Positions 28,738 to 37,627 are shown, numbered from the stretch's first letter. The stretch: DNA of 64,000 nt from Anaerolineae bacterium (GCA_025454525.1 JALOOG010000005.1:1-64000), one strand, 5' to 3'. The notes: generated from the letters alone by a model not told the origin. Program-made: numbers and translations.

Positions 28738-29106
28738 TTACCTCAGTTTCAGATATTGGCTAACTTGCTCGGCAAAAGTATCAACATCAATGGGTTTACC
28801 AATATACCCATCACAGCCCGCGCTTAACGTCCGTTCGCGATCGCCTTGCATGACATTAGCAGTTAAGGCGATGATCGGAATTTCACAAATAATTGGCATC
28901 GACCGAATCTCTGCGGTGGCCGCTAATCCGTCCATATCTGGCATACTGATGTCCATCAGAATCAGATCCGGCGGGTTAGAAACCGCCTTTTGGATTCCTG
29001 TGCGTGCGTTATCTGCGTCTTCGACATCCATTCCCGATGCGCCTAACACCCGCCGTACCAGTAAGCGATTGGAGAGATCGTCGTCAATGTACAGAATTCT
29101 TGGCAT
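28738..29106 (-). CDS. single-domain response regulator (CheY-like receiver), first gene of the GAF operon
   Basis: A 122-aa receiver: YIDDD acidic cluster, phospho-acceptor in LILMDISMPDMDG, Thr in ALTANVM and Lys-Pro in GKPID; all key residues intact. The start is taken as the ATG at 29106 (MPRILYIDDD), because an in-frame ATG at 29193 lies upstream of a TATAAT box at 29155-29160. No output domain. It precedes the second receiver by 2 bp. Two adjacent lone receivers plus two receivers in the kinase and one on threonine synthase give five phospho-acceptor domains to a single kinase. Confidence 0.9.
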   Translation of the reverse strand: MPRILYIDDDLSNRLLVRRVLGASGMDVEDADNARTGIQKAVSNPPDLILMDISMPDMDGLAATAEIRSMPIICEIPIIALTANVMQGDRERTLSAGCDGYIGKPIDVDTFAEQVSQYLKLR

Positions 29107-29154
29107 TGACCTTTTCCTCTGATTGATGTTGCAACAAGCCTTAACGGTATACTT

Positions 29155-29185
29155 ATTATAACCGATGGCCCCGTATTTACTACAA
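29155..29185 (-). promoter_or_regulatory. putative promoter of the GAF/receiver operon
   Basis: On the minus strand a perfect TATAAT (29160-29155) lies about 49 bp upstream of the ATG at 29106. A weak -35, TTGTAG, sits at 29185-29180 with a 19-bp spacer. No other strong promoter is seen before the downstream genes until the TATAAT at 7569. Confidence 0.45.
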
Positions 29186-29340
29186 ACTTTCATTAAAATC
29201 GGCGCGAGATACCCCTACGCTTAAACGTGAGGCCTCGATATTTTGCGGGAGCAACATCCAGTTTAACCCGCCCGCTCACACCTGATCGTTTGCATTATGG
29301 AGCAAAGCTGTGCAAAGTGCTAGTAATGATCCGAAATTCT

Positions 29341-29420
29341 AACCAGCTTCTGCTGGTTTGGAAACGATCACATTTCCTGTTATCCTACATCCTGTAGGAT
29401 TTAACCGTTTCCAGAAGGAG
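29341..29420 (+). promoter_or_regulatory. structured 5-prime leader before the cyclophilin gene
   Basis: Three perfect inverted repeats: AACCAGC/GCTGGTT (29341-29347/29352-29358, 4-nt loop); ATCCTACA/TGTAGGAT (29382-29389/29393-29400, 3-nt loop); and an enclosing TGGAAACG/CGTTTCCA (29359-29366/29406-29413). The enclosing stem ends 1 nt before the SD AAGGAG at 29415-29420. CTGG at 29353-29356 could alternatively pair with CCAG at 29411-29414, so the structures compete. It could control translation; it matches no riboswitch class I recognise. Confidence 0.5.
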
Positions 29421-29427
29421 ATTTTCG

Positions 29428-29913
29428 ATGACCAAGAGTTTCACGAACCCGCCGGAGATGCAGATCGATCCGGCTAAGCGTTATGTCGCGCACTTCATCA
29501 CCAATCGAGGCGAATTTGAGGTGGAATTATTCGCCTCTCGTTGCCCAACCACCGTCAATAACTTTGTGTTTTTAGCGCGTAAAGGCTTTTACGACGGCAT
29601 CATCTTCCACCGGGTGATCAATAACTTCATGATCCAAGGCGGCGACCCTACCGGCACCGGCCGCGGCGGCCCAGGTTACAAATGGGACGATGAACTTAGC
29701 GCCCTAAAATTGCGTCATGAAACCGGAACATTAAGCATGGCCAACGCCGGCCCCAATACCAACGGATCCCAATTTTTTATCACCCACAGCCCACAACCGC
29801 ACCTTAACGGGAAACATGCTGTTTTTGGTCAAATTATGGGCAATGGGCAAGAGGTGGTCAATGCCATTCGTCAAGGGGATGTCATGGAGAGCGTGACGAT
29901 CCAAGAGAGTTAG
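29428..29913 (+). CDS. peptidyl-prolyl cis-trans isomerase, cyclophilin type
   Basis: A 161-aa cytoplasmic cyclophilin that isomerises Xaa-Pro bonds. It has no signal peptide. Family motifs are intact: [19 protein letters not shown] (catalytic Arg and Gln), [20 protein letters not shown] and [11 protein letters not shown], and the length is normal for a single-domain bacterial enzyme. Start ATG at 29428 with SD AAGGAG at 29415-29420. Single-gene unit: divergent from the receiver operon upstream and closed by the hairpin 29935-29960. Confidence 0.95.
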   Translation: MTKSFTNPPEMQIDPAKRYVAHFITNRGEFEVELFASRCPTTVNNFVFLARKGFYDGIIFHRVINNFMIQGGDPTGTGRGGPGYKWDDELSALKLRHETGTLSMANAGPNTNGSQFFITHSPQPHLNGKHAVFGQIMGNGQEVVNAIRQGDVMESVTIQES

Positions 29914-29934
29914 CTCATTTTATCCGTGAGTTGT

Positions 29935-29960
29935 ACCCGCCGTCCTGCAATACGGCGGGT
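29935..29960. terminator. bidirectional terminator
   Basis: Perfect 9-bp stem ACCCGCCGT/ACGGCGGGT with an 8-nt loop in the 50-bp gap between the convergent cyclophilin and DICT genes. Confidence 0.75.
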
Positions 29961-29963
29961 GAC

Positions 29964-30467
29964 TCATACCGCTTCGATCGACAGCGCGTCTTGTAAGCCA
30001 CTAGTCAAGCGTTTGATCTGCTTGCGATCACTGGTCAATACCCCTTGAAACTTCCGTTCCAACCGTTTGGTATTGGGTGGCGTGATCTCGCGGGCCACGA
30101 TCGCCCGTGCATAGCGGGGATGATCCACCACCAAAAACCATTCACGTACCAAGAGATCGTCTTGCATCAAAATCACTGACCGAAACCCGTCTAGGGCCGG
30201 ATCACGTTCATCCGAGGTACCAAATAACCATACCGATGAAGCGATCTGCTGTAGTTGTTGATAACGTATCAAAATCGGCACAATGAAATGCAAATGTTGA
30301 AAACCTGCAAATACATCCGTCTCAAGCTGATAATCGATCACCGCTTCTTCGATCGTTTTTGACCAATGGGCCAACAAGGCCCGACGCTCTGAAAAAATAT
30401 TAAATACGTTTTTCCAGTCAATTAAAGCATACACCGAAAACTCTGAGGAAGGTGACGGTATTCGCAT
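29964..30467 (-). CDS. stand-alone DICT-domain sensory protein
   Basis: A 167-aa protein that looks like one DICT domain and nothing else. Recognisable features are a Leu-rich start with an acidic helix (LAHWSKTIEEAVIDY), VFAGFQHLHFIVPILIRYQQ, ASSVWLFGTSD, VREWFLVVDHPRYARAIVARE and FQGVLTSDRKQIKRL. DICT domains are sensory modules usually fused to receivers, kinases or diguanylate cyclases in cyanobacteria and other bacteria; a lone one must act on a partner. The start is the ATG at 30467 with AAAGGA upstream; a TTG at 30482 overlaps that SD. It is monocistronic. The assignment rests on motif pattern only. Confidence 0.7.
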   Translation of the reverse strand: MRIPSPSSEFSVYALIDWKNVFNIFSERRALLAHWSKTIEEAVIDYQLETDVFAGFQHLHFIVPILIRYQQLQQIASSVWLFGTSDERDPALDGFRSVILMQDDLLVREWFLVVDHPRYARAIVAREITPPNTKRLERKFQGVLTSDRKQIKRLTSGLQDALSIEAV

Positions 30468-30583
30468 GAATGATCCTTTCAATCTTACAGGTTGGATTTC
30501 AATTCAACCCTAACATACCTGTCACATAGTATAGATGTCTGTAACCGTTTTCAAGGTGAGAATTTAAAAAGAGAATATTACAT

Positions 30584-31348
30584 TTAGAGGCGGATTTTGC
30601 GGATAAAATCGACACTTTGTAATTTACGTTCTAAGATATGCGTAATGTACCCTAATAATACGCGCTCTAAGTCGGTATGTAAGGCGGGGGCAATCTGGAG
30701 CGATTGAATTTGGCCATAAGCGCTCCGTTGTAAATGTCGCAACACTTTTAATGTGACCATATTGATCGGGGTGATCGCGGTCGCATGATGCGCGTGTGCC
30801 GGAGTGACTACGCCGCCTTCAGCAAAGCTAAAATATTGATCTTCCGGTTGCACCTGTTGATAACTGATCACACATTGTTGCAATTCGGGGCGGAATCCGG
30901 TCAGATCCAATAAGCGCAATTCAAAGTAGCGCGTCACCAAGCGCACATCCTCATCCTGACACAACCGATCAAACGCGGTATCTAACAATTCAAACACCGC
31001 TTGATTGTTGACATCATCCGCTTCTGCAATAAAACGATCAGTCAATTCGGTGACATAATTGGCATAAGCACCCCGTTCTAAGCTTTCGCGTAGCGGCAAA
31101 TAAGGCGCGATCATCTCCGCTTGCGACACCAGATCAAGGTTACGGCCTTTGCTGATCAGCATGTCCGCTTTCGTGAATAATTCGACATGGCCGGTTTTGG
31201 TGCTTGTGGGTTTACGCGCACCTTTGGCCACCACCTCTAACTTTCCGCGTGACGGCGTGAGGATCGTCAACAAACGATCCGCTTCACCAAAATCGCGCCG
31301 CTTGAGGATCAACGCTTTGGTGCGAAAAGAGCGCTCATGATGGGTCAC
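30584..31348 (-). CDS. recO: DNA repair protein RecO
   Basis: A 254-aa RecO of the RecFOR recombination pathway, which loads RecA on SSB-coated DNA. The N-terminal OB-fold is clear (ALILKRRDFGEADRLLTILTPSRGKLEVVAKGARK), followed by the helical domain (ELRLLDLTGFRPELQQC). Most RecO proteins have a four-cysteine zinc site after that point; here only the first cysteine remains (QQCVISYQQV, then EGGVVTPAHA). The start codon is GTG at 31348, overlapping the cdd stop (GTGA). Last gene of a CNNM-cdd-recO transcript. Confidence 0.92.
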   Translation of the reverse strand: MTHHERSFRTKALILKRRDFGEADRLLTILTPSRGKLEVVAKGARKPTSTKTGHVELFTKADMLISKGRNLDLVSQAEMIAPYLPLRESLERGAYANYVTELTDRFIAEADDVNNQAVFELLDTAFDRLCQDEDVRLVTRYFELRLLDLTGFRPELQQCVISYQQVQPEDQYFSFAEGGVVTPAHAHHATAITPINMVTLKVLRHLQRSAYGQIQSLQIAPALHTDLERVLLGYITHILERKLQSVDFIRKIRL

Positions 31349-31737
31349 TTCAGACTCGCCGCGTTAAACCCTAAAGTGAGCAGTTGATTTAACGCGATCT
31401 GGTGGTGAACGTGTCCAGTAAAATCCACGATCACCACCTCTAACTCTGGTGCAAATTCATACAACATCTGACGACACATGCCACACGGTGATCCCCCGTC
31501 ACGGGTCGCCACCACCAGCACCCCAAATTGACGTTGACCTTCGCTCACCGCCTTGACCAAAGCGGTACGCTCAGCGCAAATACACATCGGATACGCCGCA
31601 TTTTCGACGTTACACCCAGTAAAGACCGTGCCATCCAAGGTGACCAAGGCCGCACCCACTTGATACGATGAATAAGGCGCGTAGGCATGTTGTGCGGCTT
31701 GAATCGCCGCTTCGATCCACTTCCGATCAAGGGTCAT
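31345..31737 (-). CDS. cdd: cytidine deaminase
   Basis: A 130-aa homotetrameric-type cytidine deaminase for pyrimidine salvage (cytidine or deoxycytidine to uridine or deoxyuridine). The active site is complete: zinc ligands C54 (CAE, with catalytic E56), C85 and C88 (PCGMC), plus the substrate loop GCNVENAAYP. Start ATG overlaps the preceding stop (ATGA), and its own stop overlaps the recO GTG, so the three genes are translationally coupled. Confidence 0.95.
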   Translation of the reverse strand: MTLDRKWIEAAIQAAQHAYAPYSSYQVGAALVTLDGTVFTGCNVENAAYPMCICAERTALVKAVSEGQRQFGVLVVATRDGGSPCGMCRQMLYEFAPELEVVIVDFTGHVHHQIALNQLLTLGFNAASLK

Positions 31738-33065
31738 CGTCCACTCGCTTCGGTATTCGAGAGGCGCGGTTCATCGTTTGATGTCGACTCGGTGATGATC
31801 ACCTGTCGCTGAACAAACACTTTACGGATGCGTCGCCCATCTACTGACTCGATTCGCATGGTCAATTTGCCGTTATCCGGCGTGATCTCCTCACCCACTT
31901 CTGGCACACGTCCGAAATACGAATAGATGTAACCCGCTAAGGTATCTGATTCATCGTTCGGAATTTCGGCATTGAGCAACTGGTTAAAATCATCAATGTC
32001 GATGCTGGCATCCACGATAAACGCATCATCACCTTGTTGGATGTATTCCGCTTCTTCTTCATGATCGTATTCATCTTGAATATCACCGATGATCTCCTCA
32101 ATGATGTTCTCAATGGTGACAATGCCGGCCGTGCCGCCGTATTCATCCACCACCACCGCCAGATGAATCCGTTTAGCACGTAATTCTTTGAGCAATTCGT
32201 CTACCGGTTTGGTTTCCGGCACAAAATAAGCCGGCCGCATCAATTCACGCAAGCTGCGTTTCTCATTCAGATGCACCAACAGGTCTTTAGCATAGAGCAG
32301 TCCTTTGATGTTATCGATCGTGTCCTCATACACCGGAATCCGCGAAAAACCGCTCTGGATAAAGATCCCACGCGCTTCTTCTAACGTCGAGTCGATCTCT
32401 AAGGCGCGTACATCGATCCGCGGCACCATTACCTCGCTGACATGCGTCGAGTCCAATTGCAACACCGAGAAGATCATCTCTTTCTCTTGGGCTTCGATCG
32501 TGCCTTCCGCTTGACCCGACTCGACAAGGGTCATGATTTCTTCTTGTGTCACCGTGTTGACCAGTTCAGCACTGCTCAAAGCGCGGGAAATGCTTTTACT
32601 CAATTCGACAAAGGTGATCGTCAACGGCGCAAACAAGATCACCAACCACCGGATCGGGATCACCACCCATAAAGCGAGTCCATTGGCGTAAACGCTACCG
32701 ATCCCTTCTGGGATCAGCTCACCAAAAATCAAGACGATCGCCACGCTGAAAAACAAGATCACACCGATCACCCCAGCGGGGGGTAAACTGGGATAATGAA
32801 ACACGATCGCAGGGGCAACCCCTAGCAAAGCGACTCCGCCGATCGCGACTTTGAGAAGCGAGGAGACCACTTGGTGGGTAACTCGCAAGTTTTTTTGTCC
32901 GGTTAGTTGAAGCACCTGCTCTGCTCGCCGATTACCGGCCTCTGCCAAATCGCGAAACGTATTTAATCGAATATTGGCCAATGCACCATAGGCGAGGGCT
33001 AATAACCCTTGTGCGCTGGTGAGAATCGCGATCGTGAGCAGGCTAGATAAACCACCGTCGTCCAA
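31734..33065 (-). CDS. CNNM/CBS-domain membrane protein (HlyC/CorC family)
   Basis: A 443-aa membrane protein of the CorC/HlyC family, linked to magnesium or cobalt efflux. About four TM segments make up the CNNM region (about 8-28, 65-90, 97-118, 130-153, with FGELIPEGIGSVYANG). Then come a CBS pair with EVMVPRIDVRALE, FSRIPVYEDTIDNIKGLLYAKDLL and HLAVVVDEYGGTAGIVTIENIIEEIIGDIQDEYD as hallmarks, and a CorC_HlyC C-terminal domain. The start is TTG at 33065: an in-frame TAA lies seven codons upstream, no ATG is available nearby, and GAAGGA precedes it. First gene of the three-gene unit with cdd and recO. Confidence 0.9.
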   Translation of the reverse strand: MDDGGLSSLLTIAILTSAQGLLALAYGALANIRLNTFRDLAEAGNRRAEQVLQLTGQKNLRVTHQVVSSLLKVAIGGVALLGVAPAIVFHYPSLPPAGVIGVILFFSVAIVLIFGELIPEGIGSVYANGLALWVVIPIRWLVILFAPLTITFVELSKSISRALSSAELVNTVTQEEIMTLVESGQAEGTIEAQEKEMIFSVLQLDSTHVSEVMVPRIDVRALEIDSTLEEARGIFIQSGFSRIPVYEDTIDNIKGLLYAKDLLVHLNEKRSLRELMRPAYFVPETKPVDELLKELRAKRIHLAVVVDEYGGTAGIVTIENIIEEIIGDIQDEYDHEEEAEYIQQGDDAFIVDASIDIDDFNQLLNAEIPNDESDTLAGYIYSYFGRVPEVGEEITPDNGKLTMRIESVDGRRIRKVFVQRQVIITESTSNDEPRLSNTEASGR

Positions 33066-33106
33066 CGTTGTACATTCCTTCTGTTATCCCAAGACGACCC
33101 TAACGC

Positions 33107-33126
33107 AAAAAACCGGAAGAATCCGG
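33107..33126 (-). terminator. Rho-independent terminator
   Basis: On the minus strand CCGGA, 4-nt loop, TCCGG, then six T residues (complement of A-run 33107-33112). It ends the methyltransferase-SGNH transcript and isolates the CNNM operon. The remaining intergenic DNA to 33291 shows no gene. Confidence 0.8.
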
Positions 33127-33291
33127 CTGAAACCTGTTTTATGTGATTACGTTCAGGAGGTCGTTCGGGAGCGTTCTTCGATTTAGACACGCGATTTTCT
33201 CATTAAACTTACAAATCGCATTTGCTTATCAATGATCGATAGTGTATCAGCATCAAAAGCGACATGCAATAGCACGCTTGTTAAATCTCCG

Positions 33292-34110
33292 TTAGAGGGC
33301 CGGACAATCGTGCTGTTGCACAAATTCACGCACGATCGGCAAAATCCCATTATAGAGTTGGCGATGACCTAACACATCTGGATGCGAATCGACCGCGCTG
33401 ATTTTGCTGGTATAGGGTGAAATGGCCTTTACATCAAAATCAGCTAAACGCTCCACAATCAACGGGTCATAAGCGATCGCTAAAAACCGCGTTGAATGGG
33501 CTTGCATCTGTTGCAATTTCGCCTGATATTCCTCATCAAAGGTCTCGTTAGGGGGTGGGGATTGTGTAATGGGCGAGTATAAAAAATAAAACAACTGTGA
33601 CCAACGGGTAGGTAATGGTTCGTGATCTGTTGTGCCAGCATAAAAACCCATCTCATAATCGTTTGGTATGATCAAATGTATCACGCACGCTCCAGCGGAC
33701 AGATTTTGCACCCGTGCAAGGAGATTATCAATGTTATATCCAGCCTTACCCGCGTTGATCCCATTGAGAGCCAACTCATTGGTGATCAAGTTCACCCATG
33801 TTTGATCATCCTGTACTCCCCAACCAAAAGTGAGGCTATCCCCCAAAAAATATACCGTTTCGCCATTCGGATTATTTGCGGGGGTGATCCGACGATCATT
33901 TTCAACTGTGTAAGACCATTGCGTCAAGGAGACCACACCGTCCGCCATTCGGTAGCCTTCAGGATCAGGTAACAGCGCTTCATTCCAATACGCAATATCG
34001 TCAAAAAATGCTAATCCGATCGGATCAAACACGCGCATCAATAGCTCGCTCCCTATAATCGCGATCAAGATCGAAATGAGCAGTACAATGATCACCCGCG
34101 TCGGTTTCAT
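33292..34110 (-). CDS. membrane-anchored SGNH/GDSL hydrolase-like protein
   Basis: A 272-aa protein with an N-terminal TM/signal anchor (VIIVLLISILIAIIGSELLMRVF) and an SGNH-type domain facing outside: block I FLGDSLTFGWG with nucleophile S92, a glycine-containing block (NAGKAGYN), an Asn in LIIPNDYEMG and the DSHPDVLGH block with candidate catalytic Asp and His. SGNH enzymes are esterases, lipases or acyltransferases acting on lipids or cell-surface sugars. It is 6 bp downstream of a methyltransferase gene, but no functional link is obvious. Confidence 0.8.
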   Translation of the reverse strand: MKPTRVIIVLLISILIAIIGSELLMRVFDPIGLAFFDDIAYWNEALLPDPEGYRMADGVVSLTQWSYTVENDRRITPANNPNGETVYFLGDSLTFGWGVQDDQTWVNLITNELALNGINAGKAGYNIDNLLARVQNLSAGACVIHLIIPNDYEMGFYAGTTDHEPLPTRWSQLFYFLYSPITQSPPPNETFDEEYQAKLQQMQAHSTRFLAIAYDPLIVERLADFDVKAISPYTSKISAVDSHPDVLGHRQLYNGILPIVREFVQQHDCPAL

Positions 34111-34116
34111 ACCGGT

Positions 34117-35295
34117 CTATTCCACCTTGATTAACGTTTCTAAATACGGTGTCACTCGCCAAAATGCCTTCAACTGCTCATATTCCTCGATTAACCGTGC
34201 ATCCCCCGCCTTATGGGTTTTGATCGCACGCAACATTAAATTTTTCGGAGTGTGTTCTGTTCCGACAAATTCCACCATTTCCACGCGGTATCCGGCAATC
34301 CGTAGCAACAACGCCCGAAACGAGTCGGTTAAGATGTCTCCAGTGCGCTGTAACATCAACCCATACCGTAAGACCTCATCAAACGGCGCAGGATGATCTC
34401 CCGCGTTCAATTGTGCTTGCAAATGATGATGACAACACGGTGCGACCACGATCACCCGACTTTGAGCGCGAATCCCTAAAGCAATGGCATCATCCGTCGC
34501 CGTATCACAAGCATGGAGCGCGATCACCACTTCTGGCGGAGGTTCGGGGGAATAATCCTCAATCCGACATGCCTCAAAACGCAATTGATCCCACCCCAAC
34601 GCAGTCACTTTATCCGCATGATTCGCGATCAAGCGCTGATTGTGATCGATCCCGATCATCTCTACATTCCATCCGCGTTCATACCGCAGGTAATGATACA
34701 TCGCAAACGTCAAATACGCATTTCCGCATCCGGCATCCACCACCGCTAACGGACGATCTTGGCCATCCGCAAACGCGCCGCTTTCATCCAATAACCGCAA
34801 AAACTCGCGTATTTGGGTGTATTTGCTTCGCATATCAGCCCTAATCTTGCCGTCTTGGGTCATAATGCCCACCGCTTGCAGATAGGGCGCGCTGTCTTGC
34901 AGATTGATCAGCGTCTGTTTTTGCCGATCGTGATTTAGATCGGGTTGGATCGACTCGGCTTGCGCGTGACGACTCAACAAGGGTTTGCCCTTTTTGCTAA
35001 TGCGGAGTTGCAGCGTTTCCTCGGTGGTTTGAATATGGACATTTGCAAACGGCAAGGCGAAAGCGTCGTCTAATGCGGTGGCGACTTGATCCCGCCCGTA
35101 GTTTTTCACAAAATTTTGACGTGCATCAAACCATGAAAATTGCCAGTGTCGCACTTGTTTGATCAACACCGGACGGATCACCAATTTCACCCAAGTCATG
35201 CTCTGTTTGTGTTGGACTCCGCTAAAAGTAGCGCGGATCAATTTGTGTTCATCTAAAATCGCTGTCCGCAACGCGGACTGATAATCTTCCGACAT
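34117..35295 (-). CDS. SAM-dependent methyltransferase, METTL25/RRNAD1-like
   Basis: A 392-aa protein. A unique N-terminal half is followed by a Rossmann methyltransferase: motif I VVDAGCGNAYLTFAM, an acidic residue after the second strand (MIGIDHNQ), then ALHACDTATDDAI and PCCHHHLQ. This His/Cys-rich region after ALHACD is typical of METTL25-like proteins, whose bacterial substrates are unknown. The ATG at 35295 has a good SD (GAGGTG, 6-nt spacing); an ATG at 35322 has none. It precedes the SGNH gene by 6 bp. Confidence 0.82.
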   Translation of the reverse strand: MSEDYQSALRTAILDEHKLIRATFSGVQHKQSMTWVKLVIRPVLIKQVRHWQFSWFDARQNFVKNYGRDQVATALDDAFALPFANVHIQTTEETLQLRISKKGKPLLSRHAQAESIQPDLNHDRQKQTLINLQDSAPYLQAVGIMTQDGKIRADMRSKYTQIREFLRLLDESGAFADGQDRPLAVVDAGCGNAYLTFAMYHYLRYERGWNVEMIGIDHNQRLIANHADKVTALGWDQLRFEACRIEDYSPEPPPEVVIALHACDTATDDAIALGIRAQSRVIVVAPCCHHHLQAQLNAGDHPAPFDEVLRYGLMLQRTGDILTDSFRALLLRIAGYRVEMVEFVGTEHTPKNLMLRAIKTHKAGDARLIEEYEQLKAFWRVTPYLETLIKVE

Positions 35296-35370
35296 GCTTT
35301 CACCTCGAATCGCTTGCGACAATCAGGTATGATTAAATTAACCTGCTTATGGACTTCGTTTTAGGGCCAC

Positions 35371-37608
35371 ATGGATACGATCACAGGAACGATTGAACGC
35401 ATCACCTTCTATAGTGACGAAACGGGTTATACCGTCTTACGGATCAAACCCGATCAAAAACAGTATACAGCCCAAGCACGCGACGGCACGATCACCGTAG
35501 TCGGTATTATGCCTGAACTGGGTGAAGGCGAAAACGTCCAGTTTTCCGGCCAATGGATTGATGATGCCAAATATGGCCGACAATTCCGAGTCGAAACGGT
35601 CACGCCGATCCAACCGACCAGCAAAGACGGCATTTTACGTTATCTTTCGAGTGGGATCGTCAAAGGGATCGGTGAAGCCACCGCACGTAAGATCGTCGAT
35701 CATTTTGGTGAAGAGACTATCGACATCCTCAATCATCACCCAGAACGTTTAGAAGAAGTCCACAGCCTAAAAAAGGGACTCGCGGGTAAATTAGCCCGTG
35801 CATGGTCTGAAAACGTCAACATCCGTCAAACGATGATCTTCTTGCAGCAATACGGCGTAAGTAGCCGCATGGCCACGCGCATCTATAACCATTTCGGCGC
35901 ACAAACGATCGATCGAGTCAAAAAAGACCCATATGAATTAGCGGATGAAGTCTACGGAATCGGCTTTATCAAGGCCGATCAGATCGCGCAAAAAATGGGT
36001 GTTGAATTAGACGCACGAGAGCGTTTGCGGGCCGGCATCTATTATGCGCTCAATAAATTGGCCGGCGATGGCCACGTATTCGCACCGCGCCCGCTCTTAT
36101 TGGAAACCGCGTGTGAACTGCTCAAAATTGACACTGACAATCAGCATCATCTTAGCGCGATCCTAGATGTGCAGTTGACCACCGGAAAATTAGTCGCTGA
36201 CGACATCAACTTGCAAGGGGAGAAGATCGATGCGATCTATCATGCCGCTTATTTCAATGCCGAAACCGGCTCTGCCCAATTGTTACGCCGCTTGATCAAC
36301 ACACCGTCTCAAATTACCGGAGATTTTGCGGATGTGGCATGGCCAAGTTACCTCGCGGATCTAGCCAAGTCGAATCAGGTCTCGTTAAGTGAACAGCAAC
36401 AATCGGCGGTCAAAATTGCCTTAAGTAGCAAAGTTTCGATCCTCACTGGTGGGCCCGGCACGGGGAAAACGACTACCCTACAAATGGTGATCAACGCGCT
36501 GTTACAAGAAAATTACCCGTTCGCCTTGGCCTCTCCCACCGGCCGCGCCGCGAAACGCCTCCAAGAGGCCACCGGACAAGAAGCCACCACCATCCACCGC
36601 TTATTAGGCTATAGCCCATCGGAAGGCGGCTTTGAACGGGATGAAGATCAACCCTTGGACATCAGCTTTTTGATTGTGGATGAAGCGTCCATGTTAGATC
36701 TGTTCTTGTTCCATCATCTGCTCAAGGCTCTAAAACCCGATACGCATCTGATGTTGGTGGGCGATGTGGATCAATTACCTAGTGTGGGGGCAGGCAACGT
36801 CTTACGCGATCTGATCGATAGCCATCTGATCAAAGTGACCCGCTTAGAGTTGATCTTCCGACAAAGTGAAGACAGCCATATTGTGGTGAACGCCCATCGC
36901 ATCAACCAAGGCGAGATGCCCTTCATGGACAATCAAAGCCGCGATTTTTTCTTTTTCGGCGCGCAAGATGCCGCCATTGCCGGGGATCTGGTGGTCGATA
37001 TTGTGCGGAATCGTTTACCGCGCAAATACCAAGAACTCACCGGAATTGACCTTGATCCCGTGCGCGATATACAGGTCATCTCTCCCATGTATCGCGGCAC
37101 GGCCGGCGTACATGCACTCAATGAGGCCTTACAAGCGACTCTGAACCCGAATCGCAATCATCGCCAAGCTGAACAAAAATTAGGCGGGCGGGTGTTTCGG
37201 ATCGGGGATAAAGTGATGCAAACCCGCAATAACTACGAAAAAGGCGTGTTTAACGGTGACATCGGCTTTATCCAGAGCATCGATGATAACGAGAATTTGA
37301 TCTATGTGTTGATCGATAACAACAACATCGAATACGATTACACCGAAGCCGCCGAAGACTTGATCCACGCCTATTGCATCAGCACGCATCGTAGTCAGGG
37401 ATCAGAATATCCGGTGATCGTTATGCCGCTTTTGGGTCAACATTACATGATGCTACAACGCAATTTGTTATATACCGCGATCACCCGTGCAAAGCGTATG
37501 GTGGTTTTGGTCGGGGAACGAAAAGCGGTCGGCATGGCCGTGAATAATAACAAAGTCTCGAAACGTTTCACGGGTTTAGTGCAACGTTTAACTAAAAAAC
37601 GCGCTTAA
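35371..37608 (+). CDS. recD2: RecD2-type 5-prime to 3-prime DNA helicase
   Basis: A 745-aa SF1B helicase of the RecD2/YrrC type. An N-terminal OB-like domain is followed by helix-hairpin-helix repeats (GIVKGIGEATARKIVDHFG, YGVSSRMATRIYNHFG, YGIGFIKADQIAQKMG). The motor has Walker A GGPGTGKTTT (K366), PTGRAAKRLQEATG, Walker B FLIVDEASMLD, GDVDQLPSVGAGNVLRD, and the C-terminal CISTHRSQGSEYPVI and LLYTAITRAKRMVVLVG motifs. RecD2 acts without RecBC in repair or replication restart. ATG at 35371; the SD is weak (AGGG). The intergenic space before it is 75 bp, divergent from the methyltransferase. Confidence 0.93.
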   Translation: MDTITGTIERITFYSDETGYTVLRIKPDQKQYTAQARDGTITVVGIMPELGEGENVQFSGQWIDDAKYGRQFRVETVTPIQPTSKDGILRYLSSGIVKGIGEATARKIVDHFGEETIDILNHHPERLEEVHSLKKGLAGKLARAWSENVNIRQTMIFLQQYGVSSRMATRIYNHFGAQTIDRVKKDPYELADEVYGIGFIKADQIAQKMGVELDARERLRAGIYYALNKLAGDGHVFAPRPLLLETACELLKIDTDNQHHLSAILDVQLTTGKLVADDINLQGEKIDAIYHAAYFNAETGSAQLLRRLINTPSQITGDFADVAWPSYLADLAKSNQVSLSEQQQSAVKIALSSKVSILTGGPGTGKTTTLQMVINALLQENYPFALASPTGRAAKRLQEATGQEATTIHRLLGYSPSEGGFERDEDQPLDISFLIVDEASMLDLFLFHHLLKALKPDTHLMLVGDVDQLPSVGAGNVLRDLIDSHLIKVTRLELIFRQSEDSHIVVNAHRINQGEMPFMDNQSRDFFFFGAQDAAIAGDLVVDIVRNRLPRKYQELTGIDLDPVRDIQVISPMYRGTAGVHALNEALQATLNPNRNHRQAEQKLGGRVFRIGDKVMQTRNNYEKGVFNGDIGFIQSIDDNENLIYVLIDNNNIEYDYTEAAEDLIHAYCISTHRSQGSEYPVIVMPLLGQHYMMLQRNLLYTAITRAKRMVVLVGERKAVGMAVNNNKVSKRFTGLVQRLTKKRA

Positions 37609-37627
37609 AATTCGGGCTGTAACCTGT

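Noticed and set aside
29107-29193. N-terminal extension of the first receiver gene
   Set aside because: The added residues fall before a TATAAT box and do not resemble a receiver N-terminus.
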